From Symploca sp. SIO3C6 (GTDB taxonomy: Bacteria > Cyanobacteriota > Cyanobacteriia > Cyanobacteriales > Coleofasciculaceae): DNA of 64,000 bases. The stretch is taken from positions 1-64,000 of the forward strand of contig JAAHHJ010000023.1 of the NCBI GenBank assembly GCA_010692425.1, given 5' to 3'. The translations under genes were made by a program, and so were the position numbers. Positions 34,631-43,916 of the stretch are shown here, one piece after another; position 1 is the first letter of the stretch, and every line of letters starts with the position of its first letter. Under the pieces are notes generated by a model that ran no database searches, was not told the origin of the DNA, and saw only the letters and a program-made list of their open reading frames with translations.

Positions 34631-36538
34631 ATGATTGCCAAGTTTATTAAGTCCTTTCATAAGCAAATTAAACTTCAGAATCAAATCCTGATTTTGTTAG
34701 TTTTTAGCACAATTATTCCTATTGCTATAGTTGGATATCATGGTATTTATACATCTACTAATACCTTGTTGAAACTAGCTCAAAAAGAATTAGAAGAAGA
34801 CTTAGAAGTAAAAGCAGAATATATTGAAGATGCGATACGTGGAATTGATGAAGATATCGTAGTGTTGAGTAAAACTCCACCCATTGATGATATTATCCAA
34901 GCTATAGTTAGCGGTAAAGTGAATGAAAAATACCAGTCTAGCTACAATGACTTGATTAAGAAGCTGCAGGGAAATTTTAGGGAATTAATTAAATCTGAAC
35001 CACAGATTATCCAGGTGCGCTACCTAGATGAAAATGGTCAAGAAGTAGTGAGATTAAACTCCGATGGCACTAGCACTAACATCGAAGCAGTCCCAGAAGC
35101 CCAATTACAAAATAAGAGAGAAGCCTTCTACTTTACCGAAACCATGAAACTAGCACAAGAGGAAGTCTATGTTTCTCCTATAGAATTCAATCGAGAACAA
35201 GGTAAAGTTCAAGAACCATTCCAACCAGTACTTCGTTACGCTACACCAGTCTTCGACTCAAATGGCAATAGAAGAGGAATAATAGTTGCTAATCTCTCTG
35301 CAGAAGCATTCATAAAACCCATCGAAGAAAGTGATTTCCATGAAGGGGAAAAGTTAATGTTGGTAAATTCCCAAGGATACTACCTCTCCCATCCCGAATC
35401 AGATAAAGAGTGGGGATTTGAGTTAGGTAAGGATGAGACACTGAAACAAGACTTTTCCCCAGAAATTGCTCAGAGAATCCTCAATTACGACTCCGATAGA
35501 GATATTGTTAACGAAGCAGGATCTAAATTACTAAGTGGCTACCGTAGAGTTTTTCTTGACCCAGATAAGAAGAAATTTATAGCTATTGTTGTACAAATTC
35601 CCAAGAGGGAAATTTTTGCTCCTTTAAGGTCTTTTAAATTAGTTTCCGTCTTGAGTGTTATCATCTCTTTGGTGATCGTCATGCCTCTAGGATTTATTCG
35701 CTCAAAACAAGTAGTGAAGTTAATTCAGAAATTAGTCGAAGCAATCTCAACCACTAGCCACAACACTTTCTCTACAATCGAACAACAAGAACACATTGCT
35801 AGTCAGCAAGCTGCTTCGGTGAGTGAAACCACCTCCACTATGGATGAATTGGAAGCTTCCTGCCAACAGTCATCTCAACAAGCTCAAGCAGCTTTATCTG
35901 CTGCCCAAGAAGCACTTAAATTCACGGAGGATGGTGTACAAGCGGTGGGGGGAACTTTAGAAGATATGTACCTCTTGGAAAAGAAAGTGGGACAAATCGC
36001 AGAACAAATTTTGCATCTTTCTGAACGAGCTAATCAAATTGGTGGTATTTCTCAGTTGGTGTCAGGATTAGCTAGCCAGACTAATATGTTAGCGCTTAAC
36101 TCAGCCATAGAAGCTGTCAACGCAGGAGAGCATGGTAAAGGTTTTGCCGTAGTTGCCGATGAAATCCGCAAACTGGCTGAACAAAGCCAAAAATCTGCTG
36201 ACAAGATCAACCTTCTTGTAACTGATATTCAAAATGCAGTTAATTCGACGGTGATGGTGACAGAAGAAGGCACCAAAACAGTAGCAAAGGGAGTAAACAG
36301 TGCCAAAGATACCAAACAAGTCTTTGCTAATGTCGAGGGTGCAGTCAATCAAGTTGTTTTGAGTAATCAGCAAATTTCACTTAACCTCAGAGAGCAAGTG
36401 GATGGTATTCAACAAGTTGTCCAAGCAATGGAAAATATTAATCGAGGAACACAAGAAACTGCTGCTGGTATCAATCAAACTAAATTAGTTACTCAACAGC
36501 TTAACGATTCCGCTATAGCTCTGCAAAAAATGGTGTAG
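34631..36538 (+). CDS. Methyl-accepting chemotaxis protein, dCache-type sensor, no HAMP seen
   Basis: 635 residues. Membrane helix 1 at about 19-41 (ILILLVFSTIIPIAIVGYHG), a ~290-residue periplasmic double-Cache-like sensor (VRYLDENGQEVVRLNSDGTS, YVSPIEFNREQG, VLRYATPVFDSNGNRRGII, YLSHPESDKEWGFEL), and helix 2 at about 337-357. No HAMP signature is visible after it. A long cytoplasmic coiled coil then carries the signalling tip (LASQTNMLALNSAIEAVNAG and HGKGFAVVADEIRKLAEQ, about 477-520) that binds CheW and CheA. In filamentous cyanobacteria such receptors steer hormogonium motility or pili. No che genes are in the window, so it must work with proteins encoded elsewhere. ATG 34631 is preceded by TTGCTTTAAACT without a clear ribosome site. 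Confidence 0.93.
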   Translation: MIAKFIKSFHKQIKLQNQILILLVFSTIIPIAIVGYHGIYTSTNTLLKLAQKELEEDLEVKAEYIEDAIRGIDEDIVVLSKTPPIDDIIQAIVSGKVNEKYQSSYNDLIKKLQGNFRELIKSEPQIIQVRYLDENGQEVVRLNSDGTSTNIEAVPEAQLQNKREAFYFTETMKLAQEEVYVSPIEFNREQGKVQEPFQPVLRYATPVFDSNGNRRGIIVANLSAEAFIKPIEESDFHEGEKLMLVNSQGYYLSHPESDKEWGFELGKDETLKQDFSPEIAQRILNYDSDRDIVNEAGSKLLSGYRRVFLDPDKKKFIAIVVQIPKREIFAPLRSFKLVSVLSVIISLVIVMPLGFIRSKQVVKLIQKLVEAISTTSHNTFSTIEQQEHIASQQAASVSETTSTMDELEASCQQSSQQAQAALSAAQEALKFTEDGVQAVGGTLEDMYLLEKKVGQIAEQILHLSERANQIGGISQLVSGLASQTNMLALNSAIEAVNAGEHGKGFAVVADEIRKLAEQSQKSADKINLLVTDIQNAVNSTVMVTEEGTKTVAKGVNSAKDTKQVFANVEGAVNQVVLSNQQISLNLREQVDGIQQVVQAMENINRGTQETAAGINQTKLVTQQLNDSAIALQKMV

Positions 36539-36616
36539 TCAGGCAAGCCATCACACATTTAACAATCTTCGGTTGGAGGGAAAAATTGCATACTCCCCTC
36601 CTAACCCTTCTCAACC

Positions 36617-38569
36617 TCAGAAGAGGCGCTCAAGCAGACCGAAAAATGTGCCTAAAGGACTAACAATTGTCCCCAGAGTATCTGTGACGCCGCTAAGACC
36701 AGAGCGATTAACGATGATAACATCATTAGGGCGTAAGGCAGGATTGGTTTCCTCATTAATTCCCGCCGTCAAATCTATCTTCACTTTCCGTTTTTCTACT
36801 GTGCCATTAGGTTGGAGACGAACCAAATTTACAGATCCTTTACGCGCACGCTTATTATCAAAACCTCCAGCAGCTAAAAGCGCTTCATTCAAAGGGGCAT
36901 TAGCTCTAACTTGGACAATACCAGGTCGATTAACTTCCCCAACCACATTGACATCAATAATCGCTGCAGAAAAACTAGCAGAAGCTAATTCGGTAGCTTC
37001 TTCGGCAGTAATCGCCTCTGCTGTCGGTACAAAAATTGTATCTCCCTGCTGCAAAATCACATCTTCAGCTACATCTCCGTTTTGCAAAAGTGACCAGAGA
37101 TCCACTTCAACCTCTTGTACTGAGCCTTCTCTAGTCTGACGCTGCACTTTAATACTGCGAATATCAGATGATTGGGTAATGCCTCCAGCTACTTGGATTG
37201 CTTGTGTTACTGTTGGTGCATTGCCAAGTCCAGATCCACCGCCACCACCGCCGACGCTATCAGCATTAGTGGCTGAAGCCGTAGCTCCTGTAACTGTATA
37301 TGGGCCTGGGCGGACAACTTCTCCGACTACTGTCACCTTAATTGGTTCAATTTCCGCTGCCAAGCTTGAGGCCGCTAATTGGCTGGCTTCAACTCGGTTG
37401 AGAGCAGTGGTTGTGGGAATAAAAACTGTGTCTCCTTCCTGCAAAGGAATGTCTTGACTTAGGTCGCCATTTTGCAACAAGTTCCATAGATTAAGACTAA
37501 GCACTTGCTCTTGACCAGAAGCTACGCGCCTACGGACTTCTACTTGACGAATCTCTGCTGTTTGAGTAATTCCTCCTGCTACTCCTATGGCCTGAGTTAG
37601 TGTAGGAAATCGCTTTCCTGCCGATACAGGTACTTCATAAGGACCAGGACTAGTCACTTCTCCAACTATAGCAATACTAAATGCTCCTTGTGGTTCAGCT
37701 GCAAAGCTGGCATCAGCTAATTTACGACTCTCCTCTGGATTAGCTTGAGCCACTGTGGGAAGAAAAATCTTGTCTCCATCCCGCAAACTGATGTCTTGAC
37801 TGATGTCGTTTTTGAGCAACAAGTCCTCGAGATTGAGTTGGAAGAGTTGTTCTTGACCAAAACCAACACGCCGATTCAGCTGCACTTGACTGACATCTGC
37901 CCCCAAAGTAACTCCTCCAGCTTGCACGATTGCCTGGGTTAAGGTAACAGCTTGCCCTCCTTCATCTGCTGGTATTCGATAAGCTCCAGGGCGGCTCACT
38001 TCCCCAGAAATAACAATCTGGAGAGGACGTGCTGATAACAGGCTAACGGTGACAAGTGGGCGCTTAACATAACGAACGTATTCTGCTGATACAATGCCAC
38101 TGGCTTCTTGTAAAGTTTTCCCCTGCACCGACACACTACCAACAACTGGTAAATTTAAAGTGCCATCCACCAGTACTTGAAATTCACCACTGTATTCAGG
38201 GATATTAAAAATATCTATGCGGACGCGATCGCCTGCTCCCAGGGTATAAGCTGTTTCCGGTGGTAAATTGTTAACTCCTGTCGATTGAGTTGGTAATTGA
38301 GTAGGATCGAGTACAGGAGTTTGCCCAATTACAGGAGCCGACCACACCACAGACCAAATAGTTAATATGGTCAAACCCGCTGCCGATTTGGTCAAGCCTC
38401 TTTTTCTACCCTTAGCAATCATATCAATTAGCTCAAAAACCTTAAATGCTTTTCTTCCTTTCTGCTGTTCAAGGTTATCTTGTTCAGGAAATTTGTTGGC
38501 GCTTTTTTGAGTATTATTCCTAGCTTGAGTATTATCCATTGCTGAAAAATTAAATCTAATCGGAAGCAT
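36617..38569 (-). CDS. Wza-like polysaccharide export protein with several SLBB domains
   Basis: 650 residues. A ~57-residue cytoplasmic-looking extension precedes a signal/anchor helix (GLTILTIWSVVWSAPVIGQT). The polysaccharide-export domain follows (YTLGAGDRVRIDIFNIPEYS, FQVLVDGTLNLPVVGSVSVQ), then about four SLBB-type units, recognisable from VVGEVxxPGPYxV / TLTQAIxxAGGITQ / LNLxxLLxNGDxSQDIxLxxGDxxFxPT repeats, with a run of six Gly (VGGGGGG) in the third. Such proteins form the outer-membrane channel for exopolysaccharide or capsule. The ATG at 38537-38539 (MDNTQARNN) is an alternative start. Divergent from the beta-barrel gene, with which it may form the envelope module. Glycosyltransferases or a Wzc kinase are absent from the window. 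Confidence 0.92.
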   Translation of the reverse strand: MLPIRFNFSAMDNTQARNNTQKSANKFPEQDNLEQQKGRKAFKVFELIDMIAKGRKRGLTKSAAGLTILTIWSVVWSAPVIGQTPVLDPTQLPTQSTGVNNLPPETAYTLGAGDRVRIDIFNIPEYSGEFQVLVDGTLNLPVVGSVSVQGKTLQEASGIVSAEYVRYVKRPLVTVSLLSARPLQIVISGEVSRPGAYRIPADEGGQAVTLTQAIVQAGGVTLGADVSQVQLNRRVGFGQEQLFQLNLEDLLLKNDISQDISLRDGDKIFLPTVAQANPEESRKLADASFAAEPQGAFSIAIVGEVTSPGPYEVPVSAGKRFPTLTQAIGVAGGITQTAEIRQVEVRRRVASGQEQVLSLNLWNLLQNGDLSQDIPLQEGDTVFIPTTTALNRVEASQLAASSLAAEIEPIKVTVVGEVVRPGPYTVTGATASATNADSVGGGGGGSGLGNAPTVTQAIQVAGGITQSSDIRSIKVQRQTREGSVQEVEVDLWSLLQNGDVAEDVILQQGDTIFVPTAEAITAEEATELASASFSAAIIDVNVVGEVNRPGIVQVRANAPLNEALLAAGGFDNKRARKGSVNLVRLQPNGTVEKRKVKIDLTAGINEETNPALRPNDVIIVNRSGLSGVTDTLGTIVSPLGTFFGLLERLF

Positions 38570-38725
38570 GTATAAAGCACATTAATTGTTAACATACAAA
38601 CTGCACCAAGCTCTTGTAGTTGCCCGATGCAAATTACTCACTCGAGCGTCTTAGTGGAACACAACCGTATGAATACACATTTACCTCTTTTTGTCAATGC
38701 TTAATCTTCAAGCTTCTCCGGATAA

Positions 38726-40006
38726 ATGATACAGCATCTGTATAAAGGGACAGCAGTCGTAATCTGGAGTCTGTTTGTGTCCACTGAGCCTGTCCCTAAG
38801 TTTTGTCATCGAGCTCTAGTTCCTAGCAATCGGTTTTACAGAGGTAGGGACCGACCTGAGACCAGCTGTCTTGGTTCAAGATCAACTCAGAGGTTAAATT
38901 CTTCCCTAAAGCCCATCCCCACCTTTGCCATTTATAGCTTAGCTATGCTTGCTTCTGGGGGATTAATTAATCAAGCCTTAGCAGAACCTGCTATCAGCAA
39001 TAACTCTGAGGCTCAAGATTTTGAACCAGAAAAGGTAGATGATGTTGCTTTTAAAAACTCCACAGAAGTAGAAGCTGAGCAAGTTTCTCCAGCGATTGCC
39101 TCACCGGAAGTGATAATAAAACCAGAATTAGCATCGTCAGCCTTTGGGTTTTCAGAACTTACTAAATTTGAGAATTCTCTCAAAGTTGATGATAGTTCTA
39201 TCCCCCAAGAAACTATCGATTCTCAGCAGACCCAGAAGTTGACAGCTAAAGGTGAACTCATAGCAGATCGTACTCAAGAAGTTGAGAAACTCCAAGATGA
39301 GCTGCGTGAGCTTGAAGAAGTAGATGCAGGGAAATTCCAAGCCTCACCATCTCTTAGTATTGTAATTCCCACTGGCTTTGGTGCCGACCGAGGTACCGGT
39401 TTTGTCAGCGCTACCTATCAAGAACAAACTCGATTTAGTAACAAAGATGATGGCAGCCTGGGAATTGGTGTTGGTTTAGGTGATGCTCGCCAAGCAGTAG
39501 GTGTCGAGCTATCTTATACGATCGCAAGCTTTGGTTCAAACCGAGACTTTGGCACTGGTGGTTTTAACCTCAAAGTGCATCGCCAATTAGGCAATGACTG
39601 GGCAGTGGCTGCTGGCTGGAATGGGTTTATCGATGTAGGCGACGATAATGACTTTGAAGATTCAGTATATGGAGTTGTCTCCAAAGTTGTCCGCACCAGA
39701 GATGACCTTAATTTACCTTTCAGTAGGGTAGCATTCAGTGCTGGTCTTGGCAGTGGACAGTTCCAAACTGCAGATGATGTTGCAGATGATGAGGACAATA
39801 TCAATGTTTTTGGTAATGTTGCTGTTCGTGTAGCTCGCCCAGTGAGTGTAATTGCAGAGTGGAGTGGACAAGATCTAGGAGTAGGGGTTTCCATTGCGCC
39901 GTTTAAAAATTTCCCTCTCGTGATTACTCCGGCAGTGCGTGATCTTACTGGTGCAGGAGATGAAGCTCGGTTTGTCATTGGTAGCGGTTTTGCCTGGAAG
40001 TTTTAA
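38726..40006 (+). CDS. Predicted outer-membrane beta-barrel protein
   Basis: 426 residues. A signal-peptide-like segment (FAIYSLAMLASGGLINQALA) lies at about 66-86, so the first ~60 residues may not be translated, although the frame is open from ATG 38726. Residues 90-205 are acidic and include a helix (LQDELRELEEVDAGKF). Residues 205-426 alternate polar and hydrophobic strands (SPSLSIVIPTGFGADRGTGF, GIGVGLGDARQAVGVELSYT, RFVIGSGFAWKF), and the final Phe is the typical barrel signature. Repeated Gly/Asp turns fit a small porin-like barrel. I know no named family. It is followed by two small secreted protein genes on the same strand. Confidence 0.75.
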   Translation: MIQHLYKGTAVVIWSLFVSTEPVPKFCHRALVPSNRFYRGRDRPETSCLGSRSTQRLNSSLKPIPTFAIYSLAMLASGGLINQALAEPAISNNSEAQDFEPEKVDDVAFKNSTEVEAEQVSPAIASPEVIIKPELASSAFGFSELTKFENSLKVDDSSIPQETIDSQQTQKLTAKGELIADRTQEVEKLQDELRELEEVDAGKFQASPSLSIVIPTGFGADRGTGFVSATYQEQTRFSNKDDGSLGIGVGLGDARQAVGVELSYTIASFGSNRDFGTGGFNLKVHRQLGNDWAVAAGWNGFIDVGDDNDFEDSVYGVVSKVVRTRDDLNLPFSRVAFSAGLGSGQFQTADDVADDEDNINVFGNVAVRVARPVSVIAEWSGQDLGVGVSIAPFKNFPLVITPAVRDLTGAGDEARFVIGSGFAWKF

Positions 40007-40031
40007 GTAGTCAAGCAGGAGAGCAACAATT

Positions 40032-40442
40032 ATGAGTAAAAGGAAATGGCTAGGTTGGATTATGGGTTCATCATTGATTGGCAGTGGCTTGATTGCTTTC
40101 CCTGCCAGCGCCCAACCTAATTTGTCAGATCTCACAGGAGGCAACGTCTGGAATAATACATCACCCATATTTGATGGCAGTGGTGAGATTTCTCCAGAGA
40201 TTATCAGTAATGCCCGACGCCTTCGCCAAGAATTAGCAGCAGCCTCAGAATCTTGTAACCTTGCTGCTATTCCTGCTGGACCACGTCGGTTTTCCAGAGG
40301 AGTTCGTTTGCAAAAGCAAATTTGTCCCAGTCCAGAATGTCTACAATTCAGTAAATTAATAACAGAAACTAGAGAATTTATAGATGGAGCAAAAGCAGAA
40401 GTTGAACAGGTGAGAGTTAATCGAAATTCTCCTACCTGGTAA
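40032..40442 (+). CDS. Small secreted protein, unrecognised
   Basis: 136 residues from ATG 40032, with AGGAGAGC eight bases upstream. Signal peptide: KWLGWIMGSSLIGSGLIAF with cleavage near ASA/Q. The mature part has three Cys (SCNLAAIP, QICPSPEC) and a helical end (LITETREFIDGAKAEVEQV). It lies 25 bases after the barrel gene, almost certainly in one transcript with it, which suggests a periplasmic partner. Confidence 0.75.
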   Translation: MSKRKWLGWIMGSSLIGSGLIAFPASAQPNLSDLTGGNVWNNTSPIFDGSGEISPEIISNARRLRQELAAASESCNLAAIPAGPRRFSRGVRLQKQICPSPECLQFSKLITETREFIDGAKAEVEQVRVNRNSPTW

Positions 40443-40490
40443 TTTTTTCATTCATGAGTCATAGCCCATAGTTTATGGCAATGGCAATTG

Positions 40491-40523
40491 CAATGAACAA
40501 TGAACAATGAACAATGAACAATC
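40491..40523. repeat. CAATGAA heptamer array (about 4.5 units)
   Basis: CAATGAACAATGAACAATGA and so on between two secreted-protein genes, preceded by degenerate TTCATGAG/TCATAG units. It is a short tandem heptamer of the kind known in heterocyst-forming cyanobacteria. Confidence 0.85.
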
Positions 40524-40550
40524 AACTTATCTTAATGTGGGAGAGTTGTA

Positions 40551-41210
40551 ATGTTAGGAAAAAGCAGAATTAGGTACACCGCTACAAGAATTATCATCGG
40601 TGCTATTGCTGGAGGATTATTCGGTGCTTTTAGCTCACCAGTACAAGCGGCAGATATCTTTGAAAATGAAGTTATTGAGTTTGAAGAAGATACGGTTGTT
40701 GAGTTTGAATTTTTGGAATCTAATGGTGCTTATCAGTCTGTCTTTGGTGTGATTAATTTGGATACTGGTGAACAGACTCCTTTGATTGCAGAAGCTAAAC
40801 CTTCTGACCAACCACAGAATGTAACAGTGCCGTCTGATTATGAAGATGATGCTGGATTATTCAACACTGATGATTTTCACGGAACCCCTGGTAATGCAGT
40901 GCCAGAACCTTTGCCTGAGTTTGAGTTTAAGGCTAATACTAGATATGCTTTTTACCTAGAATCCTACTACAATGGTCGAGCAGCAGGTACTGTTTATTCT
41001 ACTGATATTAGGAATCCAGGTGGTAAACGACTGGCATTTTTTGAGGGTGGCTTCGAGGCTTTGACTAATGGTGGTAGTCTGATCCGCTGGGATGATACTG
41101 GCTCGGTGTTAGTTAAGTTTGAAGATCAAGATGTAGACTCGGATGATTTTATTGTCCGGGCTGGTGGTCATCAATCCTGCAACTATGAGGAAAATGTCAG
41201 TGGTAATTGA
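40551..41210 (+). CDS. Secreted protein with DUF4114-like C-terminus
   Basis: 219 residues from ATG 40551 (GGGAGAG nine bases before). Signal peptide IIIGAIAGGLFGAFSSPVQA/A. The mature part is acidic and beta-rich; the end, VLVKFEDQDVDSDDFIVRAG, resembles the Ca2+-binding-like DUF4114 motif (F-E-D-x-D...DDFxVRAGG) found in cyanobacterial extracellular proteins. Separated from the preceding secreted protein by 108 bases that include the heptamer array. A surface or matrix role is plausible, given the export gene nearby. Confidence 0.75.
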   Translation: MLGKSRIRYTATRIIIGAIAGGLFGAFSSPVQAADIFENEVIEFEEDTVVEFEFLESNGAYQSVFGVINLDTGEQTPLIAEAKPSDQPQNVTVPSDYEDDAGLFNTDDFHGTPGNAVPEPLPEFEFKANTRYAFYLESYYNGRAAGTVYSTDIRNPGGKRLAFFEGGFEALTNGGSLIRWDDTGSVLVKFEDQDVDSDDFIVRAGGHQSCNYEENVSGN

Positions 41211-41254
41211 TGGTATGCCAAAGAGGAAAAAGCATGCTACCCATAGTCTGACTT

Positions 41255-41300
41255 TAAGTAATAAGTAATAAGTAATAAGTAATAAGTAATAAGTAATAAA
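41255..41300. repeat. AATAAGT heptamer array (about 6 units)
   Basis: Perfect tandem AATAAGT starting 44 bases after the stop of the DUF4114-like gene. The same heptamer follows ileS (47692-47724) and the OYE-family gene (52531-52560). Confidence 0.95.
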
Positions 41301-41442
41301 TGAAGACAAGAAGATTTATTGTTTTTTTGCTTAAAACTTATTACTTAACAAGCACAAGGAGAGAAAAACTAAGTAGAAGTCAGAAAAACTGCGCTTGCTA
41401 CTGTAAGATGTAGTTGATGGCTTGACAATTTAAGTCTTCGCG

Positions 41443-41829
41443 ATGTATCGGACTAATCCTCCCGGTTCTCCCCAGGATGAGATGCCAACCATGTATGATC
41501 TTCCCAGCGAAGATCCAAGGGAGCCTGGCTTGCCTGACGAGTTTCACGACTTTCAACCCCAATTGTTGCGGGAAACTTGTCAATCGCCAACCTACCCTGC
41601 TTCAGAGTTTTTCGTTGGCACAGATTTGAATCTCTATTACGATGCTCGCCATCCACTATGGTAAAAATGTCCAGATTGGTTTTTGGTTTTGGGTGTAGCC
41701 CGCGCACAGCAACAAAGAGACATGCGCTGGAGCTATGTTGTGTGGCAGGGAGCTTATCAAGCAACTGAGGGTGTGTGGTTGCGCTGGCAAGATTTACAAG
41801 GGAATCTGATACCAACTTTAGAGGAATAG
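41443..41829 (+). pseudogene. Uma2 family (DUF820) endonuclease remnant
   Basis: The first 73 codons read MYDLPSEDPREPGLPDEFHD and DLNLYYDARHPLW, the N-terminal signature of Uma2 PD-(D/E)xK-like proteins. A TAA (41662-41664) stands where relatives read Trp-Tyr-Lys; the same frame then continues KCPDWFLVLGVARAQQQ, RWSYVVWQ and jumps to GAYQATEGVWLRWQDLQGN and IPTLEE before a TAG at 41827. The catalytic core between WSYVVWQ and the C-terminus (about 90-100 residues with VVELLSP) is deleted. One nonsense codon and one internal deletion make this a decayed copy. Confidence 0.8.
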
Positions 41830-41860
41830 GTTCACAATAACGAATCTGGGTTAATTCCAA

Positions 41861-41876
41861 TCCCCCCGAGGGGGGA
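41861..41876. terminator. C6/G6 hairpin between convergent genes
   Basis: TCCCCCC GA GGGGGGA lies between the Uma2 remnant (plus) and the end of gnd (minus, stop at 41893). It may act in both directions, but T runs are short. Confidence 0.45.
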
Positions 41877-41892
41877 GTTTCAACTCTATCTC

Positions 41893-43311
41893 TTAGCTAT
41901 CTTGAGTCCATTGAGTATGGAATATGCCCTCTTTATCTGTGCGCTCGTAAGTATGAGCACCAAAGTAATCCCGTTGAGCTTGGGTTAGGTTTTGCGGTAG
42001 GGAAGCGCTGCGATAGCTGTCGAAGTAATCGAGGGAAGCACTGAAGGCAGGAACGGCAATACCCAGTTTATTAGCTAATACTACCACTTCTCGCCAAGCA
42101 TCTTGCCGATCCAAAATTGTCTGCTTAAACTCAGGTGCTAACAATAGATTGGGCAGCTCAGGATTCTCATCAAAAGCATGCTTGATCTTATCGAGGAAAC
42201 CTGCACGAATGATACAGCCACCTTTCCAGATTCTAGCAGTTTCACCCAAGTTGAGATTGTAATTAAATTGCTCTGATGCCTTCTTCAACAGTGCCATGCC
42301 CTGAGCGTAGGAACACATCTTGGAGCAATAGAGGGCATCGCGAACCTTATTAATAAACTCCTTGACATCTCCTTGATATTTGCCGGTGGGCCCTGTCAGC
42401 TGTTTGGAGGCTGCTACCCGCTCTTGCTTGTAGGAGGACATTACGCGAGCATTTACAGCTGCGTACATAGTTGGAATTGGTACGCCTAATTCTAGGGAAC
42501 TCACTACTGTCCAGCGTCCTGTTCCCTTTTGTCCAGCAGCATCTAGAATTAAGTCTACCAGATGAGTATTGGTTTCCTGGTCAATATATTTAAAGATATC
42601 GGCAGTGATCTCAATTAAGAAGGAATTTAACTCATCGGTAGTGTTCCATTGGGCAAACACCTCATGTAACTGCTGGTTATCAAGTCCCAAGCCGTTTTTG
42701 AGGACATCGTAGGCTTCTGCTATTAGCTGCATATCGCCATACTCAATCCCGTTGTGTACCATTTTTACATAGTGACCTGCACCACCAGGTCCGATGTAGG
42801 TAACGCAAGGGCCGTCATTGACTTGAGCTGCAATTTTAGTCAGAATTGGTTCTAACTCTTTGTAAGCGGTATCAGTTCCTCCCGGCATTAGAGAAGGACC
42901 ATTGAGGGCTCCCTCTTCACCACCACTGACGCCCATGCCGACAAATCCTAATCCTGTGGCTTCTAATTCTTTAGTACGCCGCTCAGTATCTTCATAGAGA
43001 GAGTTGCCACCATCAATGATCATATCCCCAGGCTCTAGCAGGGGCTTGAGGTCTTGGATGACTTTGTCAACGGGATTACCTGCTTTTACCATTACTAGAA
43101 CTTTGCGAGGGCGCTCTAGGCACTTCACAAATTCTTCCAGAGTGTAGGCGTCTTTAACATCCTTGCCCTGGGCTCGGTTCTCCATAAAATCTTTGGTTTT
43201 GGTGGCGGTGCGATTGTAAACTGCTACGGGAAAACCACGACTTTCCACGTTAAGGGCTAGGTTTTCTCCCATAACAGCCAAACCAATTACGCCAAAGGTT
43301 CTTTTCGTCAT
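41893..43311 (-). CDS. gnd: 6-phosphogluconate dehydrogenase, decarboxylating
   Basis: 472 residues, full length. It converts 6-phosphogluconate and NADP+ to ribulose 5-phosphate, CO2 and NADPH in the oxidative pentose phosphate pathway, the main dark NADPH source in cyanobacteria. Visible: the Rossmann motif GVIGLAVMGENLALN, NADP-specific YNRTATKT, DMIIDGGNSLYEDT, GMGVSGGEEGALNGPSLMPG, the catalytic HYVKMVHNGIEYGDMQ (Lys and Glu), and substrate-binding WKGGCIIRAGFLDKI near the C-terminus. ATG 43309-43311. Single-gene unit. Confidence 0.98.
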   Translation of the reverse strand: MTKRTFGVIGLAVMGENLALNVESRGFPVAVYNRTATKTKDFMENRAQGKDVKDAYTLEEFVKCLERPRKVLVMVKAGNPVDKVIQDLKPLLEPGDMIIDGGNSLYEDTERRTKELEATGLGFVGMGVSGGEEGALNGPSLMPGGTDTAYKELEPILTKIAAQVNDGPCVTYIGPGGAGHYVKMVHNGIEYGDMQLIAEAYDVLKNGLGLDNQQLHEVFAQWNTTDELNSFLIEITADIFKYIDQETNTHLVDLILDAAGQKGTGRWTVVSSLELGVPIPTMYAAVNARVMSSYKQERVAASKQLTGPTGKYQGDVKEFINKVRDALYCSKMCSYAQGMALLKKASEQFNYNLNLGETARIWKGGCIIRAGFLDKIKHAFDENPELPNLLLAPEFKQTILDRQDAWREVVVLANKLGIAVPAFSASLDYFDSYRSASLPQNLTQAQRDYFGAHTYERTDKEGIFHTQWTQDS

Positions 43312-43916
43312 AAAAATATCTGCAGACTCTGCAAGTTAGTATTTCTCATTTCACTTTTAGATTAGCTTGATCTCCGGATTAGTTCCCTAAAAAAATTCTT
43401 AATAAATTAAGGAATGACGATATACATCAAATAACTAGATTTGAAGATATTTGGCTGTTCAGAGCAAGGCCTAATAAAATCTTAATAAGTAGTGATTGAG
43501 TTAGGAATTTAACCCTCTGCCAACCTAGACAAGGGTATAGTTATTAATTGCCAAGAATAAGTTTAGAGTTCTCAATCAGGATTTAGATTGGGTGCCTTAG
43601 AATCAGGGTATATATTCCTTTACCTTGCTGAGTTTGCTAAGTTTTAAGTTATGTTCCTTAAATTCAAGCTTAAAGCTATAAATTTGTACTTGGCAAATAT
43701 ACTTAAACTAATTTACTCCATCTATTATTTTAGTACATATCTCCCACTAGGTGCCAATCAGCTTAGCAATTGCAGCAATCTTTTAATTTATTCATTTGCT
43801 CATCAATTAAAAAGCGATAATACAAGACAAGTAACAGTAGATTAACTAATATTTGTATTGCAGAGAACAATTTCGCGCCAGAATCTAGAGAGATATAGTA
43901 AGGAGTAGCCATAACT
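43312..43916. other. 605-base gap between divergent gnd and ycf66
   Basis: AT-rich upstream regions of both genes. A 64-codon open frame at 43651-43845 is hydrophobic and Leu/Tyr-rich, with no ribosome site, and is probably chance. AAGGAG at 43900-43905 is the ribosome site of ycf66. Confidence 0.4.

Noticed and set aside
34631-36538. HAMP domain after the second membrane helix of the chemoreceptor
   Set aside because: The residues after the helix (RSKQVVKLIQKLVEAIS) do not show the HAMP P-x-E pattern and lead straight into coiled coil.
41109-41309. Minus-strand gene rich in YYLLLITYYLLL
   Set aside because: Produced by the AATAAGT heptamer array, which lacks stops on that strand.
43651-43845. 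64-codon hydrophobic protein between gnd and ycf66
   Set aside because: AT-rich chance frame with no ribosome site and no similarity that I recognise.
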